Shown here: piece after piece, positions 13,341 through 24,424 of the stretch | Layout: the number at the start of each line of letters is the position of its first letter | How positions within the stretch are numbered: the stretch's first letter is position 1 | Assembly (NCBI GenBank): GCA_026419785.1 | Contig: JAODTK010004721.1 | Span: 186,001 to 250,000 of the forward strand | DNA from: Sclerodactyla briareus | Taxonomy: Eukaryota > Echinodermata > Holothuroidea > Dendrochirotida > Sclerodactylidae | Length of the DNA: 64,000 nt | Direction: 5' to 3' | The notes under the pieces: generated by a model | Told to the model about the DNA's origin: nothing | What the model saw: only the letters and a program-made list of their open reading frames with translations | Database searches by the model: none | Position numbers and translations under genes: made by a program

Positions 13341-14378
13341 TTTGTTATTTCAAGAGACTACGACTGTCATGCTCGCGGCCTAGAGACCTACACTACGGAT
13401 GAAGGTTGCACAGCCCGTGCTTCCTTTTTTCTTTTGCAAAAATTGCAGCCCTACACAGTTCACACAAATATGAGTGTCTCTAAAAAAATTAATTGCGAGT
13501 CGCGAAAAAAAAAACCTTGATTTTGCATGGAACCTGGCATGAAAACTGTTTTAACTGTGATAGAATCATTGCTTAAAGGATGAATTGTAATTTTTGCATC
13601 GACTGTCCGGGTATTCAAGTCCGTTATGTCATGGAATTATATGAAGGCCTACTGTAGGTGAACGCGAAGGACAACATCATTTATCGCGAATCAATAATGG
13701 TCGAACAATCAATGTCAATGCACAATCCCCATTGAAATCAAACGTTTCTGGAGATGATCGAGGTGGTGCTACCTCTGTAAAATTCATTGCGAGTCGCCGA
13801 CGAATTGGCAGAGCAGAGCTGTGCAATGCACACATCAATGGCAAACAGCTGAATACCGGCACTGCTGCTACGCACGTACGTTGTAGTCAGTGACGGGTTA
13901 TGCATACCTGCAATCACTGTTGAACTTCCGTGTGGGTTGCAATTGTTGCGCCTTCCCAGCGGCCACGTAAATACCTATCAATATTCGCAATTGCGACAAC
14001 CCGTGACTGCTATGCCAACTGCGTGATTGCATTGTGTTACTCCAAATAGCGCCCCTTCGATCAAGGTTGGGAGCACTCAAGTCGTGATTTAGAAGGAATA
14101 CGTTACAGCTCTCGGGACCGGGCCTCCTAGGGAATTCGATAATCCGTCACCATTTTATCTAAGAATGACGATACCGGAGTGAGAATTAGACTTGAAGAGT
14201 AATTCTTATCAATGGGGGGTGGTTAGCAAGATGAGGGCATTCATTCTCGATATCATTGCTGTCCACTCCATCGAATATCTTCAAGTCGGACGAGCGAAAT
14301 AAATACAATATCGGATATAGACATGGAAACATCCCTGTTCATTATGTAACTTTGTCTGATTTCTGCCACTTTTTAGTT

Positions 14379-15607
14379 TTACAGGACCATTTTTATTCTC
14401 TTGCGGATTCCGAAGAAGGAGAGGATCTTGATAGGAGCGTTAGGCCCATGATCCAATCTTTGGACATAGTCGGGGGGTCTGTGCTATAACATTCGTCATG
14501 TCTCGCTGAGGGCAGATATCGAGCAGGTTCAAGAGGAGAAAGTATGCGCAACCTGGAAGGTAAAACCACCGGGCCCTATATTACCTTGCAGCCGTGCTCA
14601 GTTCCCGGGCATCAAAGTTACCAGGGTGGTGTGTTGTATGTAGAGGGTGGAAAACGAGGCGGGAAAGTTCCGGAAACTCCCGATGGTACTCCCAACAGAA
14701 AGTGTCAGGAATAGCGAGAAGCGCCAGATCAGAAGAAATATAAGGAGCATGAAGCCACCCACTCCGGGTGGAACGGAAGAGGACTGAAGTCAGCAGGTAC
14801 ATCCGTGGGTTCAGGCGTAAAACAGGTGGAGGAACTTCAGCGTGCCCAAGATCACCAGCAAAGCTGAGGTGTAGGTCAGGTTGTTCTCCATCAGGGCCCT
14901 TCGCGGAAAACGAAAATAATAGAATTTTCCAGTCTGTCGGCGGTAATGCTGAAAAAAGCCGTTCAATTAGACCAGTTGGAGGACTGTGTACAGCTGATTC
15001 ATGACTATAGATGAATGTATTACGTCACCTCCAGCCAGTTCCAGAACAGAAGTCCAAGAGAATGCCCCCTGCTCTTTCATAGGGTGGGTACTCACGGTGC
15101 ATTGTAGTACAATAAGTAAAATAGTGAATGCGATGTCAAAGGAGGGTGACGAATGCGCCGTGGTTTGCTTCGAGCTCCGGTAGAGGCGTACGCTGTCAAC
15201 CATGGAAGGATTGCAGCATTTACACCTCCAGAGGGGTCTCCAGCAGACAGGTGGTAACGATGAAAAAACATGGTGATGTTGCTGTCTGTACACGCCAGTC
15301 GACAAAGATTGCCCTTGTGTGCGTCCAGCCAGCGACGAGTCTTCATTTCAAGCACAGTATCTTCGGCCTCAGACAAGTCACTTCCAAGGTACCACCACAT
15401 AGCCCCTTTTGGGCTAGGTTGTTGATCTTGCCAGCATAAGGCGAGACAATACATCCTGTATGCAGGATCCGGGGAGTGCGTTCGGGTTTCGGCTGAGTGC
15501 CAGCTTCTATTGAAGCTACGGGTATTTTTGCTGAATATATTGGACGGGCGACCTACACTCAGGAATAGTCTGGGTCTTCATTATAGTATCGGACCAGGGG
15601 GTGGTAC
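14379..15607 (-). CDS. PKD1L: PKD1L last exon: polycystin extracellular domain, channel helices and C-terminus
   Basis: Read across several frames, this exon holds the end of the polycystin domain and the six-helix channel core. Landmarks in order: I-P-E-C-R near 15,555; a Q-D-Q-Q-P-S-P...W-Y-L-G-S-D-L stretch (15,430-15,370); R-R-W-L-D-A-H (near 15,330); S-M-V-D-S-V-R-L-Y-R (near 15,190); W-N-W-L-E (15,050-15,030); ALLVILGTLKFLHL (14,865-14,825); NPRMYLLTSV (near 14,800); the pore-helix-like STIGSFRNFPASFSTL (14,690-14,640); GNFDARELSTAAR (14,622-14,584); and F-L-L-L-N-L-L (14,545-14,525). It ends in FFGIRKRIKMVL and a TAA stop. At least eight frame changes are needed, yet each segment matches the family. 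The 5' boundary is approximate: the tract before it is pyrimidine-rich, but the expected AG reads ATG. Confidence 0.85.
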
Positions 15608-15990
15608 CATGAATATGAGGGAAATGAAAATGATAAACAGGTCAAAGTAATTTTGAGATATATGATAAGATATAACCACATCAACATTCTCAGCAGTAGG
15701 AGCTTTAAGTTTTTAGGGAACAAAAAAGCTCTCACCGCTCAGGACTATGTATGTATTGGTTAAAAATCTCATAATTATAAGTTGAAAAAATCATAACTAT
15801 GAGTTGGTATCCTATAACTAAGACGTATTGTCCGTATTCTCACCCAATTTACCCCGTATACAAGCAGGGGCTATTCACAAAGAACTACGATTAACAAACC
15901 AGTATGAGGCGCCCAAGTCGGCAAAGGGTAGCGGCTTGAAACTTATTAGGTGGTATTGAGAACGGGGTGGAGGTCAAGGTCAAAACTCAT

Positions 15991-16900
15991 TAAGCCGCGT
16001 TTCCATGCACGCGGGCGGGCGGGCTTGCGGCGGGGGGGGCGGGCGTCTAAAATCGCTCAATCGTTATTTTCAATGGAGCCGTTTCCATGCACGGCGGACG
16101 GGCGAGCGGCGCGTGGGCAGGCGTGCGGGCGGGTCCGGGCGGAGCGGGCGGGCGTTTTTACCTCGAATCGGTCATGTAGCGATTTTTTCCGCCCCCCGCG
16201 TGTCCGCGTGGTATTTGGCAATCACTTCCAGGGGATTTCCCTGCAATCTTACCGGCTTGAAGCCTGATAAATGTGGAGTAGAGGACAATTTTAGGTTCGA
16301 ATAATGTTCCGACCACATTCATAACTGTTTCACCTTCAACAATAGGGATGAGTTTTATACAGATTGTGTCTATATTCACGGCCAGACACCTATTTGAACA
16401 CATATTTACATGTTCAACCATGATATGTCAAGTATTTGCTGATTAAATCTCCAAAACCCTGTCAATTGTGAAGGTTTTATAATGGTGGGCCTATCGTTGA
16501 CATTCCAAACAATGGTTTTCAAGAATAAAACACCGGTGTTTAGGTTTTAAACACTAGTATGTGGTCCGGTGTTGACAACAACGCAACGACAACAACGACC
16601 CCAATGACAACAACGACAACGACAACAACGACCGACAACAACGCGACCACGACAACACGACGACAACGACCAACAAAATACAATAATAACATAATAACAT
16701 TATAATAAGAACAATATAAGAATAGTATGCTACATCGGTTCTTATATAGCGCATATACCACTAAAAGTGATAAAGAAGTGCTGACTCGAAAAACGCCCGC
16801 CCGCCCCCGCGTGATGGAAAAGAATCTTCCAAAACGCCCGGCCCGCCGCCCGCCCGCCGCCCCGCCGCCCGCCCGCCTTAGCCATGGAAACGCAGCTTTA
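15991..16900. mobile_element. Harbinger-like non-autonomous element with TTA target duplication
   Basis: The left end reads TTA then AGCCGCGTTTCCATGC (from 15,990). The right end, in reverse complement, reads TAA then AGCTGCGTTTCCATGG (from 16,900). Both termini are therefore ~15 bp inverted repeats flanked by a TTA trinucleotide, the usual duplication of PIF/Harbinger/ISL2EU elements. Both subterminal regions are strongly GC-rich runs of GGGCGGGC and its complement (16,010-16,160 and 16,795-16,880), also in inverted orientation. A second GTTTCCATGCACG block at 16,080 suggests a duplicated left arm. The interior has no transposase and carries an ACAACG minisatellite. It sits in the last intron of PKD1L. 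Confidence 0.75.
16570..16680 (+). repeat. ACAACG/ACGACA minisatellite
   Basis: About 110 bp of irregular units based on ACAACG and ACGAC, lying inside the Harbinger-like element. No coding meaning. Confidence 0.85.
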
Positions 16901-17274
16901 GTTTGCCAGAAGGAAGGTAGCTGCTGGAAAAATACAAAAATGAGGTGTCAGCATCACTACTATTAGTGATAAGATTAGTTACTTACCTAGTTTACTACTA
17001 CTGTCTTTTCTTTACCCAATATCAGCAAATGTGTTGCATTAAAGGGTAATAGGGTGATCAGGGTGAGTTACACGCTAGGTAATAACCCATAACCTAAGAC
17101 TGCAATTGTCAGTCAGCTCTACAGATACTAATTATCAGGTAGTTATAATGGGAGTCTAATAATTATGCTGTCCTTCCTCACCCTACCTATAGTAGCAGAA
17201 TATTGTGAGTCAGCAAATGTTATATGATCAATCAGTCACTTAATAGGTTTAACTCTCAATGACTATCTACACAC

Positions 17275-17383
17275 CACTTAGTAGCAGTGAGTGTATGTCT
17301 GCATCATAGTATGACACCCCATAGAGGTTTGGAACTATCACGGACTCGGTCCACTCGAAGAATCCTACAAAGTGAGTCAGGTT
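17275..17383 (-). CDS. PKD1L: PKD1L exon: start of polycystin extracellular domain
   Basis: A strong acceptor (pyrimidine tract then TTTTTCTGCAG) opens an uninterrupted frame beginning N-L-T-H-F-V-G-F-F-E-W-T-E-S. It continues V-I-V-P-N-L-Y-G-V-S-Y-Y, the aromatic-W...P-x-L-Y signature found after the first helix of the polycystin domain. The donor is GTGTGT after AGTG (phase 1); GTGTAG two bases on is an alternative. The preceding exon ends in phase 0, which fits this AAC start. This exon is free of frame changes. Confidence 0.8.
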
Positions 17384-17879
17384 CTGCAGAAAAATGGGGA
17401 ACGACATATTTTCAGAGTGATGCCTAAATTTTATGAAGCAATATAAAGCAACAAGTTACCGCCCGGGTAAGGACACAACTAAGGGTTGGCCGTGTACATT
17501 GGCAAACTGCTGGAAGGGCTAAGCAACAAATATTTGAGATCAGTGAGATACTTATAATGCTAAATCTTTCGTGAGTGCTCTCCCCCTTTTTCATGCTTAG
17601 TTTGGTTGTTCCGTTGGTTTGCATGCTATATTCAATACAAAAACGGGGGAAAAGTACGAAAAACAGAACCACGACAAAATGAAGGAAAATAGAGATAACG
17701 ATGGGGACAACCACGGGGTCATACTACAGCAATTACACGAACCTAACCGTACTGCCACCAGAGGCCAGGCATTCATCAGAGAGATCTTGTGTCAGCTTAG
17801 CTTTTAAAACCGTAGTAGAATCAACAAACCTAATGTCGCCTGGAAGTGCATTCCAGTCATGTAAAGCGATGTAGAACCA

Positions 17880-18200
17880 GAATGTAGTCAGTTATTCCCT
17901 GATCTTGATCCATCTACAGCTAGCTATATACCAAATTTCAACTCGATCGGGTTCATGGTACTTCCTAGAAGAAAGGCTACACCACCAAATTTCGACTTGA
18001 TCTTTTTTTTTTTCTTTTTTTTTTATGACCAACCCAATCTGAGTATCGTGTTTACAAGGTTTTCAGACCAATGGTGACCTAAGATGAACCTCTGACCTGA
18101 CCCCAAAACCATAGGGGTCATGTACTCATGATGGGGAATACACATACCAAGTATGAGTTATCCCATCCAGGCGTGAGTTATCGTGTTTACGAGATGGGCG
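17880..18200 (+). repeat. R1 repeat copy leading into an (ACAT)n tract
   Basis: It shows R1 landmarks: the GACCTCTGACCTGACCCC-like block, AAAACCATAGGGGTCATGTA, ATACCAAGTATGAG, and a GTTATCGTGTTTACGAG end. It runs directly into (ACAT)n and then the GC-rich unit at 18,300. Copies of these modules are also adjacent near 53.5 kb in the opposite orientation. Confidence 0.75.
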
Positions 18201-18770
18201 TCACATACATACAACATACATACATACATAATACATACATACATACATACATACATACATCACACATACATCATACAGACATTACAAACAGGCATACGCA
18301 CGTTCGAAGCGCTAACGGGTACCAGCAAAGTACTGTTTCGCTACGGGGAACCTTCAGCACGAAAACGCGCCTGCGGAGCGACTATAGAACGTGAGCCCCG
18401 AGGGGCGTGGCAATCAGTCGCAGCGGGGCGTGGCGGCACAGCTCTTTAAAAGAGACGTTCGCGGAAGCTACTGCTAAGTTTCGATGTTCACGTGCGACCG
18501 AGAGGAGGTCGGGGAGGCATGCTAGCGTAAGCGCCTAAGGTAGTAGGTCGTGCGTACATACATACATACATACATACCACTGCACTCGTGTTCACGTGCA
18601 CTGAGAGGTTCGGCAGTCTTCTCACGTACTGAGGAAGTCGCCGTGCGTACAGGCAATACATACATACATACATACTACATACATACATACATACTACATA
18701 CATACATACTACATACATACATACTACATACATACATACATACATACTACAGCCTATGCCAAGTTCGATG
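18200..18770 (+). repeat. (ACAT)n microsatellites interleaved with GC-rich repeat units
   Basis: There are (ACAT)n tracts at about 18,205-18,265, 18,555-18,580 and 18,655-18,752. The last has regular ACT interruptions every 15-19 bp. Between them lies the GC-rich unit beginning CGAAGCGCTAACGGGTACCA (18,303), running through GCGCCTGCGGAGCGAC and GGCACAGCTCTTTAAA (18,447). A shorter GC segment at 18,470-18,555 follows. Open frames rich in T-Y-I-H are microsatellite translation. Confidence 0.85.
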
Positions 18771-19080
18771 TTCAACGTGGCAACCGAGAGGAGGATGAGG
18801 CCGCTCTCTCACGTACGCGATAAGGTAGTCGCGGCCCGCTGTACCAGGTACTCAGGTTCAGCCAATCTTACAAAGTCGGGCGCTAAGGGGTACAGCCAAG
18901 TATTGTTGCGCCAAGCTGGATTGGCAAACCCGAGCGCGCCTAATCACCTAAGCGCTCTAAGGGTACCAGCAAGTTACTTGTTAACGCAGAGGGGAGATTG
19001 GAAGCCGCGTGAACTCTGGAACAAGATGGAGGAGCACCGCCACCCGCCAATGGAACTTAAGACATTGATCCAGGGAATGG
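18770..19080 (+). repeat. further copies of the GC-rich unit (GCGCTAAGGGGTACAGCC type)
   Basis: Two diverged partial copies of the same unit follow in tandem. One starts at GGGCGCTAAGGGGTACAGCC (18,878) and one at AAGCGCTCTAAGGGTACCAG (18,951). Each is followed by an A-C-T-T-G-TT and CGCAGAGGGGA-like segment. They lie in an intron of PKD1L. Confidence 0.65.
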
Positions 19081-19194
19081 GAATTCGTTGTTTGTTTTTT
19101 TTTCGTTCAAAATAGCAATAGCCTTGGACCTAACGTTGGTCAGTGATGCGCCGACTGTCGTGAACACTGTATTCAGGTTTTACTATCCTGGTTA

Positions 19195-19365
19195 GACAGA
19201 CAGGCAGACAAAACAGGAGAGACAGACAGACAGATAGAAGATAGAGAGAGAGATAGATAGATAGAAGATAGATAGAAAGAGCGATAGATAGATAGTTAGA
19301 TAGATGGATAGATAGATAGGGAGAGAAAAGAAAGAGGGCGGGAGAGGAGAGAAGGGGGGGGGGGG
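19195..19365 (+). repeat. (GACA)n/(GATA)n microsatellite with a G run
   Basis: GACA units pass into GATA/TAGA units and then a purine tract with a 12 bp G run at about 19,355. It begins about 45 bp beyond the 3' end of the PKD1L exon at 19,636-19,409, within the following intron. Confidence 0.95.
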
Positions 19366-19408
19366 AGAAAGCAAATGCAACAAAAATAATATATTTATAC
19401 TACTATAC

Positions 19409-19636
19409 ATATATCTTGTTGCCTTCAAAGTATATGTCTTGATAGTTAGTCAGGTGCAAGGCATATCTGTCATCGCCTGCTATAGGTTGAAATCAGGAGC
19501 AGCCAGATAAAAAAGATATAACCGACAATTGCCCGGAAAGGTCGGACATTTGGTGTTCCTTTTCTTTCAGGAGCCGGTGCTTCTCTGTCGTCTCAGAGGC
19601 TGGGGGTTCGGTACGGGAATCGGTCTGCTTGTTCCT
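19409..19636 (-). CDS. PKD1L: PKD1L exon: cytoplasmic linker and next transmembrane helix
   Basis: The acceptor ATATACTAG opens a basic linker (R-G-T-S-R-P-I-P then, after a frame change, H-R-L-L-K-E-K-E-H-Q-M). After a second change comes A-I-V-G-Y-I-F-F-I-W-L-L-L-I, a clear membrane helix. After a third come RRDDRYALHLTNYQ and a region ending before GTATAG. Family members have the same order: charged helix, I-R-E-I/V hydrophobic helix, then a Y...R-D...Y-x-L motif. The entry phase (one base) matches the preceding exon's two-base end, and the phase-0 exit matches the next exon. Boundaries are good to a few bases; three frame changes are needed. Confidence 0.8.
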
Positions 19637-19869
19637 CTAGTATATGGCATTTGAATTGCCTCTGCATTATCTGTTAGAGAGTTTCTCAGTTTTATTTCAT
19701 TTCAGATTTCAGTTGATGAGTGTAACCTTCTCTCCTCTATGAAATACTGCCAAGCAGAGGATCGCAATTCGAATGCAAACGCACCACCGCGCATTTGACC
19801 ACCATGGAGCGGCTGTGGAATGGTGCGGTAGGGTAATAATGTGCAGAAATGCAGAAGAAAATAAGACTA

Positions 19870-19879
19870 ATAATAATAA

Positions 19880-19937
<58 letters not shown>

Positions 19938-20287
19938 GATATTAGAGGCTGAAAAGATCGACAAGTACCAGAAACCTTGTAACGGAACTCGAAATACAGA
20001 GGAGTGGAACGTGAAGCCCGAGTGGTACCGTAATGAATCGGAGGGCATGGAGCTAACACCCCTAATTGATGAACACATACTGAGCATACGTGGTAATCAC
20101 GAAGTACGAAACACCTTCTCAAGCCGCACGCCTGGCACCGCTCACATATCCGACGAACAGTAGATCCCAGAATCCGTGGTAGGATTCCGAGGTCAAGGAG
20201 AAGAATAGATACACCAACCACGTGGAGTTGTGAAGGATGAATGTAAATAATAATAATAATAATAATAATAATAATTAACAAAAAATA

Positions 20288-20324
<37 letters not shown>

Positions 20325-20335
20325 TAATAATTATA
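19870..20335 (+). repeat. two (AAT)n microsatellites flanking about 300 bp
   Basis: (AAT)n tracts at about 19,870-19,936 and 20,246-20,330 bracket a unique segment (19,940-20,245). A poly-I/Y translation arises from these tracts and is not a gene. Confidence 0.95.
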
Positions 20336-20339
20336 AAGT

Positions 20340-21690
20340 CAGCAGCTTAGTGATAACTGGACTCATTCCGACAACTGCGGTAGCAGGAGTTTGATTGGGG
20401 GTGGCATGGGGGAGGGATTAAGAGGAAGGGTGTCCCCCTACCATTTTGATTCCTTTTCTTTTTGCATGTTTGGAACCCTCAGATGAAATCTTGTTAAACA
20501 TTTGCCATCATTTGAAGTCATTTTTCCTATAAAAAAAACTCTTGTTCTGAGAAGGGTCACTTTCCTATTTCCACGTGGTTTCAGATCTATAGGCGTAAGG
20601 GACTCTTCCATTTTGCGGGGGGGCAGAAAAAATTTTCCCCAAATCTTGAAAGCCGCATGATGGAAAAAGTGACTACCGCGCGCGAACGCGGGGGGAAAAT
20701 TTGCTTGGTTTGATTGAAAATTCCACCTGAATTTCGCCCTTTTGTTTGGTCTCAATTTTCCTATCCTTTTCGGCTCCCCATTTTGACGAATGAATCAACG
20801 TCGTGGTATGAATTGGAGGGGGTGTTACGCCCCTCCTCTTATGGCCATGCCTTAGCTGGCCAGGGATGTACCCAGAATGTAATAGCCACAGGATCGACAA
20901 TTGCAATTAATTAAAAACTAATTTGCCCGAAACTCGAATAGTTAATATCGGTTTGTATTAAAGCAGACAACAAAACCACGGGTATTGCGCAGGAAGCACG
21001 CCCAATGTTTTTGCGCATTGCTGGGATATTCATCTATGATATCCCCCGATAGGCGTACAGGCGGGGCGGGTGGTCAATATTCTGGGGGTTTTGTCATCAT
21101 TCTGCCACTGGTTGGCCACCGAAATGGGAGGGCTAGCGAGTGCCCCACCCCTCGTCATTGCACCTCGACTAGTGGTTGGGAATTATTGACCAAACAATTG
21201 AACTATCAAGCAATTGACTTGGATTGAGAAGAGCGTGGAACAAACATTAGGGACAAATGTTGTTGGAGGGGTATCTACGCACCCCCCTCGGATGCCCAAT
21301 GTCTTATATGTCTATAAGAAACTGCCGCAATCCGGATGGGTAAAAAAATCGGTATCAACGGGTATACTGCGCGCGGAGCGCGCAAAATTTTTGCCACACT
21401 GTTTGGATTATGACCAAAAAATTGGGCTGCCAGAGGAGACAATCGAGCACTCTGACTAGCACATGAGGAAAGAGAGAGCCGCATAAGGTCCAAAGTGTTG
21501 TTGGGCATTAAGTGAAAAATTGGAAAAAATAAAAATTTGGCCCTCCCGGGATTCGATTGCATGGCCCCCGTGCCCACACCCCCCTTCTGGCTACGCCAAT
21601 GTTCCGACAACCTATGGCCAGAACGAAGGACAATTGAAAATTGTACCTGCTCATATGGACAACATATCTGACCAAGTCTCCATTTTTTCC
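20340..21690. repeat. unclassified interspersed repeat debris
   Basis: Palindromic CGCGCGAACGCGGGG (about 20,678) and CGCGCGGAGCGCGCAA (about 21,370) and a segment whose reverse complement starts CATTGGCGTAGCCAGAAGG (about 21,582-21,602) have the look of DNA-transposon ends. Both ends of a single element could not be paired. No coding exon seen; this lies within a PKD1L intron. Confidence 0.45.
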
Positions 21691-23380
21691 ACGAAAACAC
21701 CACTATCTTGATCAGAATAGGGTTCCTAACCTTTGTATTTACAAGGATTTTCCCAATTATAAGGATTTCCAACGACATCTTTTGACCTCTCACTGACCCC
21801 AAATAAGGCGCAAACGTAGTGATCATGCATCATGTGGAACACACATCCCAAATATGAGCTCCATCATCTGAGAGTTGGTTCCCGTGTTACAAGCTAAATT
21901 TAGCCAAAATATCAATTGCCCACAAAATTATATTTTCACGAAAATCGACCCCCAAGTTTGATGCTCGAAAACCAACTAATCTGGACTTGTCGGTTTACAT
22001 GGCTCTGCAGATTGTGATCTCTTGTGACTAAGATGACCTCTGACTGACCCAGAACAATAGGGCTATACATCAAAGTTCAACTATTACTCCTTAATACATA
22101 CCAGGAAAAGCCAAAGGCTGTGATTCCTTAACTGAGTCCTGACTTGATAAAAGCTAAGCATTGCTCAACCCACTGCTTACAAGATTTACAATAGCTCATG
22201 TAGTACTCATTATGGGAAACTAAATACCATAGTATCAACTTCATCCATTCAGGTGAGGTCTTGTCAACAAGCTCAAATTTCTTGTAATATCCCCATTAAC
22301 CTTCCCAAACGGGCCCCGGTCTACACCCAAAAACAATAGGTTCTTGTACTTCAACATAAGAAGCTGCCATTCTCAAATTTCAACCTGATCGAGTGAGGCA
22401 TCCTATAGACTTAAAACACAATGAATTCAGCCCAAATATCAATTTTTCACAAACTGCACCTAGTGTCTACGCCAAAAATCCCCATCGAGTTCCTTGTACT
22501 CCTCTTAGAAAGCTCCCATACCAAAATTTCAACCTGATCGGGGCAGGCCATTCTCGAGCTTATTTGTTAACAAGTTCTCAAACTTCGACTTGACCTAAAT
22601 GACTGACCTGACCCCAAAACAATAAGACATGTACTCATACGGAGCCCAAATACAAGATGAGCTTCATCCTCCATGTGGGATCCAGTTGTTGTGTGAACAA
22701 GCAGAATTTTTCCACAATTTCTCCCTGAAATGACCCAGTCACACCAAAACACAAGAGGTTCGTGTACTCCATGTGAAAGCGGATACAGTATTTCAACTGA
22801 TCAGGTCAGGCATTATGGCCTTATAGTGGTAAACAAGACTTCAGATTTTGCCTCTCTCTTGACCTCCGATAACCTTGACTGACCTAACCAAACAGAAATC
22901 ATGTACTTTCATGGGAAACCAACATACCAAGTATGAACCTTCTACATCATCTAGGTGGGCATTCTAATTTCCCCGACACTGACGCAGGTCTACACCAAAA
23001 AAAGGGGGGGGGGGTAATACACTCCCATATCAAGGACGGATACCAAATTTCAGCCTGTCAGACCAGGCATTTCTGAACATTCAGTGCACAAATTTTCTGT
23101 TGACCTCAAAGACCTTTGTTCTGACCTCAAAACGAAAAGATCATGATAACCATTATAGGAAACCCAGATAATAAGTAAGAATTCATCCACCCAAGGGGGT
23201 CGAGTTATAGTGCTAACAAGGCTAGGCGTCACAACACACACCAACACACACCACACACAGAAGACACAACACAAACAATACCCCCACATACACACGTACA
23301 CACGAACGCACACACCACTGTAATGGACGGTATAGATTCCTCTGCTTACCGTCAAGGAATCATTAATAAAGGGACACGAG
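21690..23380 (+). repeat. R1 array with hairpin end
   Basis: A run of R1 half-units alternates two types. Type A has ...TATGAGCTTCATC..., with CAAGCTAAATT..GCCAAAATATCAATT. Type B has TTCTTGTACTCC..., with AAATTTCAACCTGATCGGG. Both share an AACAATAGG..TGTACTC core. At 23,225-23,310 a CA-rich tract precedes ATAGATTCCTCTGC..GTCAAGGAATC (23,332-23,363), the terminal hairpin of the family. Many single-base gaps separate the copies. Confidence 0.85.
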
Positions 23381-23699
23381 TATCGAAGACCAAAAAACCT
23401 GACCCATCGCAGCCGTAGTACATCCACCCAGGGAAGACGTCGGTGCGAACCCAGAATGCGTGGTTAATTCAATCTAACCTGCAGAAGACGCTGCTGCCTC
23501 TCTCGCTGCTGCCAAAAACCAAAATGTGCATTACAGCATAAGAAGAATCCCAACGAGCTTCACATAATATGCAAAACCACTGGCGTGGTCGGGATTATAT
23601 TGAAAGCGCCGCTAAGAAGCTGCTAGTAAATATGATATGCAATTAAAAATATATCAGATGAAATAATACTATTCCTTAAAACAGAAAACGTGTCAAGAA

Positions 23700-24330
23700 G
23701 TTGATTTGAAGGGTATAAAAATTGATGGGATTGAATTTCAGAGGAAAGGTTGTTTCAATTACCCAGGAGTAAATATACATGGATGCTTGCATTTGTATGT
23801 TTTGTCTGTTTGTTCTCATTGCGGAGGCGTCTATAACTATCCTTTCGTGAGCTTTTCGAGGTGGGTATACGAAACAGAAAGAGTTCTTTTAAGTGTGCGG
23901 GGGACCATATTTTGGGAATCAATCAGCACTACCTCAAGTTTCTGATGGGTTTAGATGGGGTTACTATTCAAACATTCATCAGTGGGTTCAGCATGGTCTT
24001 CATTTTCCCCTGTTTGCTACGCATCCAACTGAGAATTCGATCAACACAAGCCCCGAAAAGACGTAGAGTGGAAAAGCTTCTTGAAGCTCACAACATACAT
24101 TTTTTACTACCATCCGCGAACATCATGAAGTGGGAGGTCGATTTTGCAATGCTGTACTCCAATGGGGAGACATACATAGAGAACAATGGGGGGCCAAGCA
24201 CGGATTCCCGCGGGGATGCCAACCTTTCTTGGTGATGGCACGAACGGAACCATACGGACCATTTGCGTGGGACCATGTAGGAAAGAATTGGAGCCAGTCA
24301 AAATGAGGATTCAATACCTACGTTACAGTG
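23700..24330 (-). mobile_element. LINE reverse-transcriptase remnant
   Basis: On the minus strand, frames at 24,314-24,088 give a W-L...F segment, then E-S-V-L-G-P-P-L-F-S-M-Y-V-S-P-L-E and F-M-M-F-A-D-G-S. These correspond to the PQGSVLGPLLF and FADD catalytic boxes of CR1/L2-type reverse transcriptases. The second aspartate of FADD is replaced by glycine. Weak downstream matches continue to about 23,700. It is a dead, frame-shifted fragment in a PKD1L intron. Confidence 0.7.
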
Positions 24331-24424
24331 TCAAATGGAGCGATAATTGAGGTGTTAGAATGACGTCACGATGACAATTCGGCGCAATCAACAATGCGTT
24401 ACGCAAGCTGGTAATGCTAGTTCG

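Noticed and set aside
18128..18798. Threonine/tyrosine/isoleucine/histidine-rich open frames on both strands
   Set aside because: Translation of (ACAT)n repeats.
19709..20281. Minus-strand open frame of 190 codons
   Set aside because: Both ends are poly-isoleucine or poly-tyrosine translated from (AAT)n microsatellites; no domain in the middle.
21275..21826. Minus-strand open frame of 183 codons
   Set aside because: It spans transposon-end debris and the start of an R1 array, with no domain.
21690..23380. Regular spacing of repeats, considered as a CRISPR-like array
   Set aside because: Units are ~280 bp, diverged and part of a dispersed animal repeat family; the host is a eukaryote.
22567..23427. 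Minus-strand frames considered as polycystin exons between 24,912 and 19,636
   Set aside because: They are translations of R1 units and a CA-rich tract. The missing segment was found instead at 19,636-19,409.
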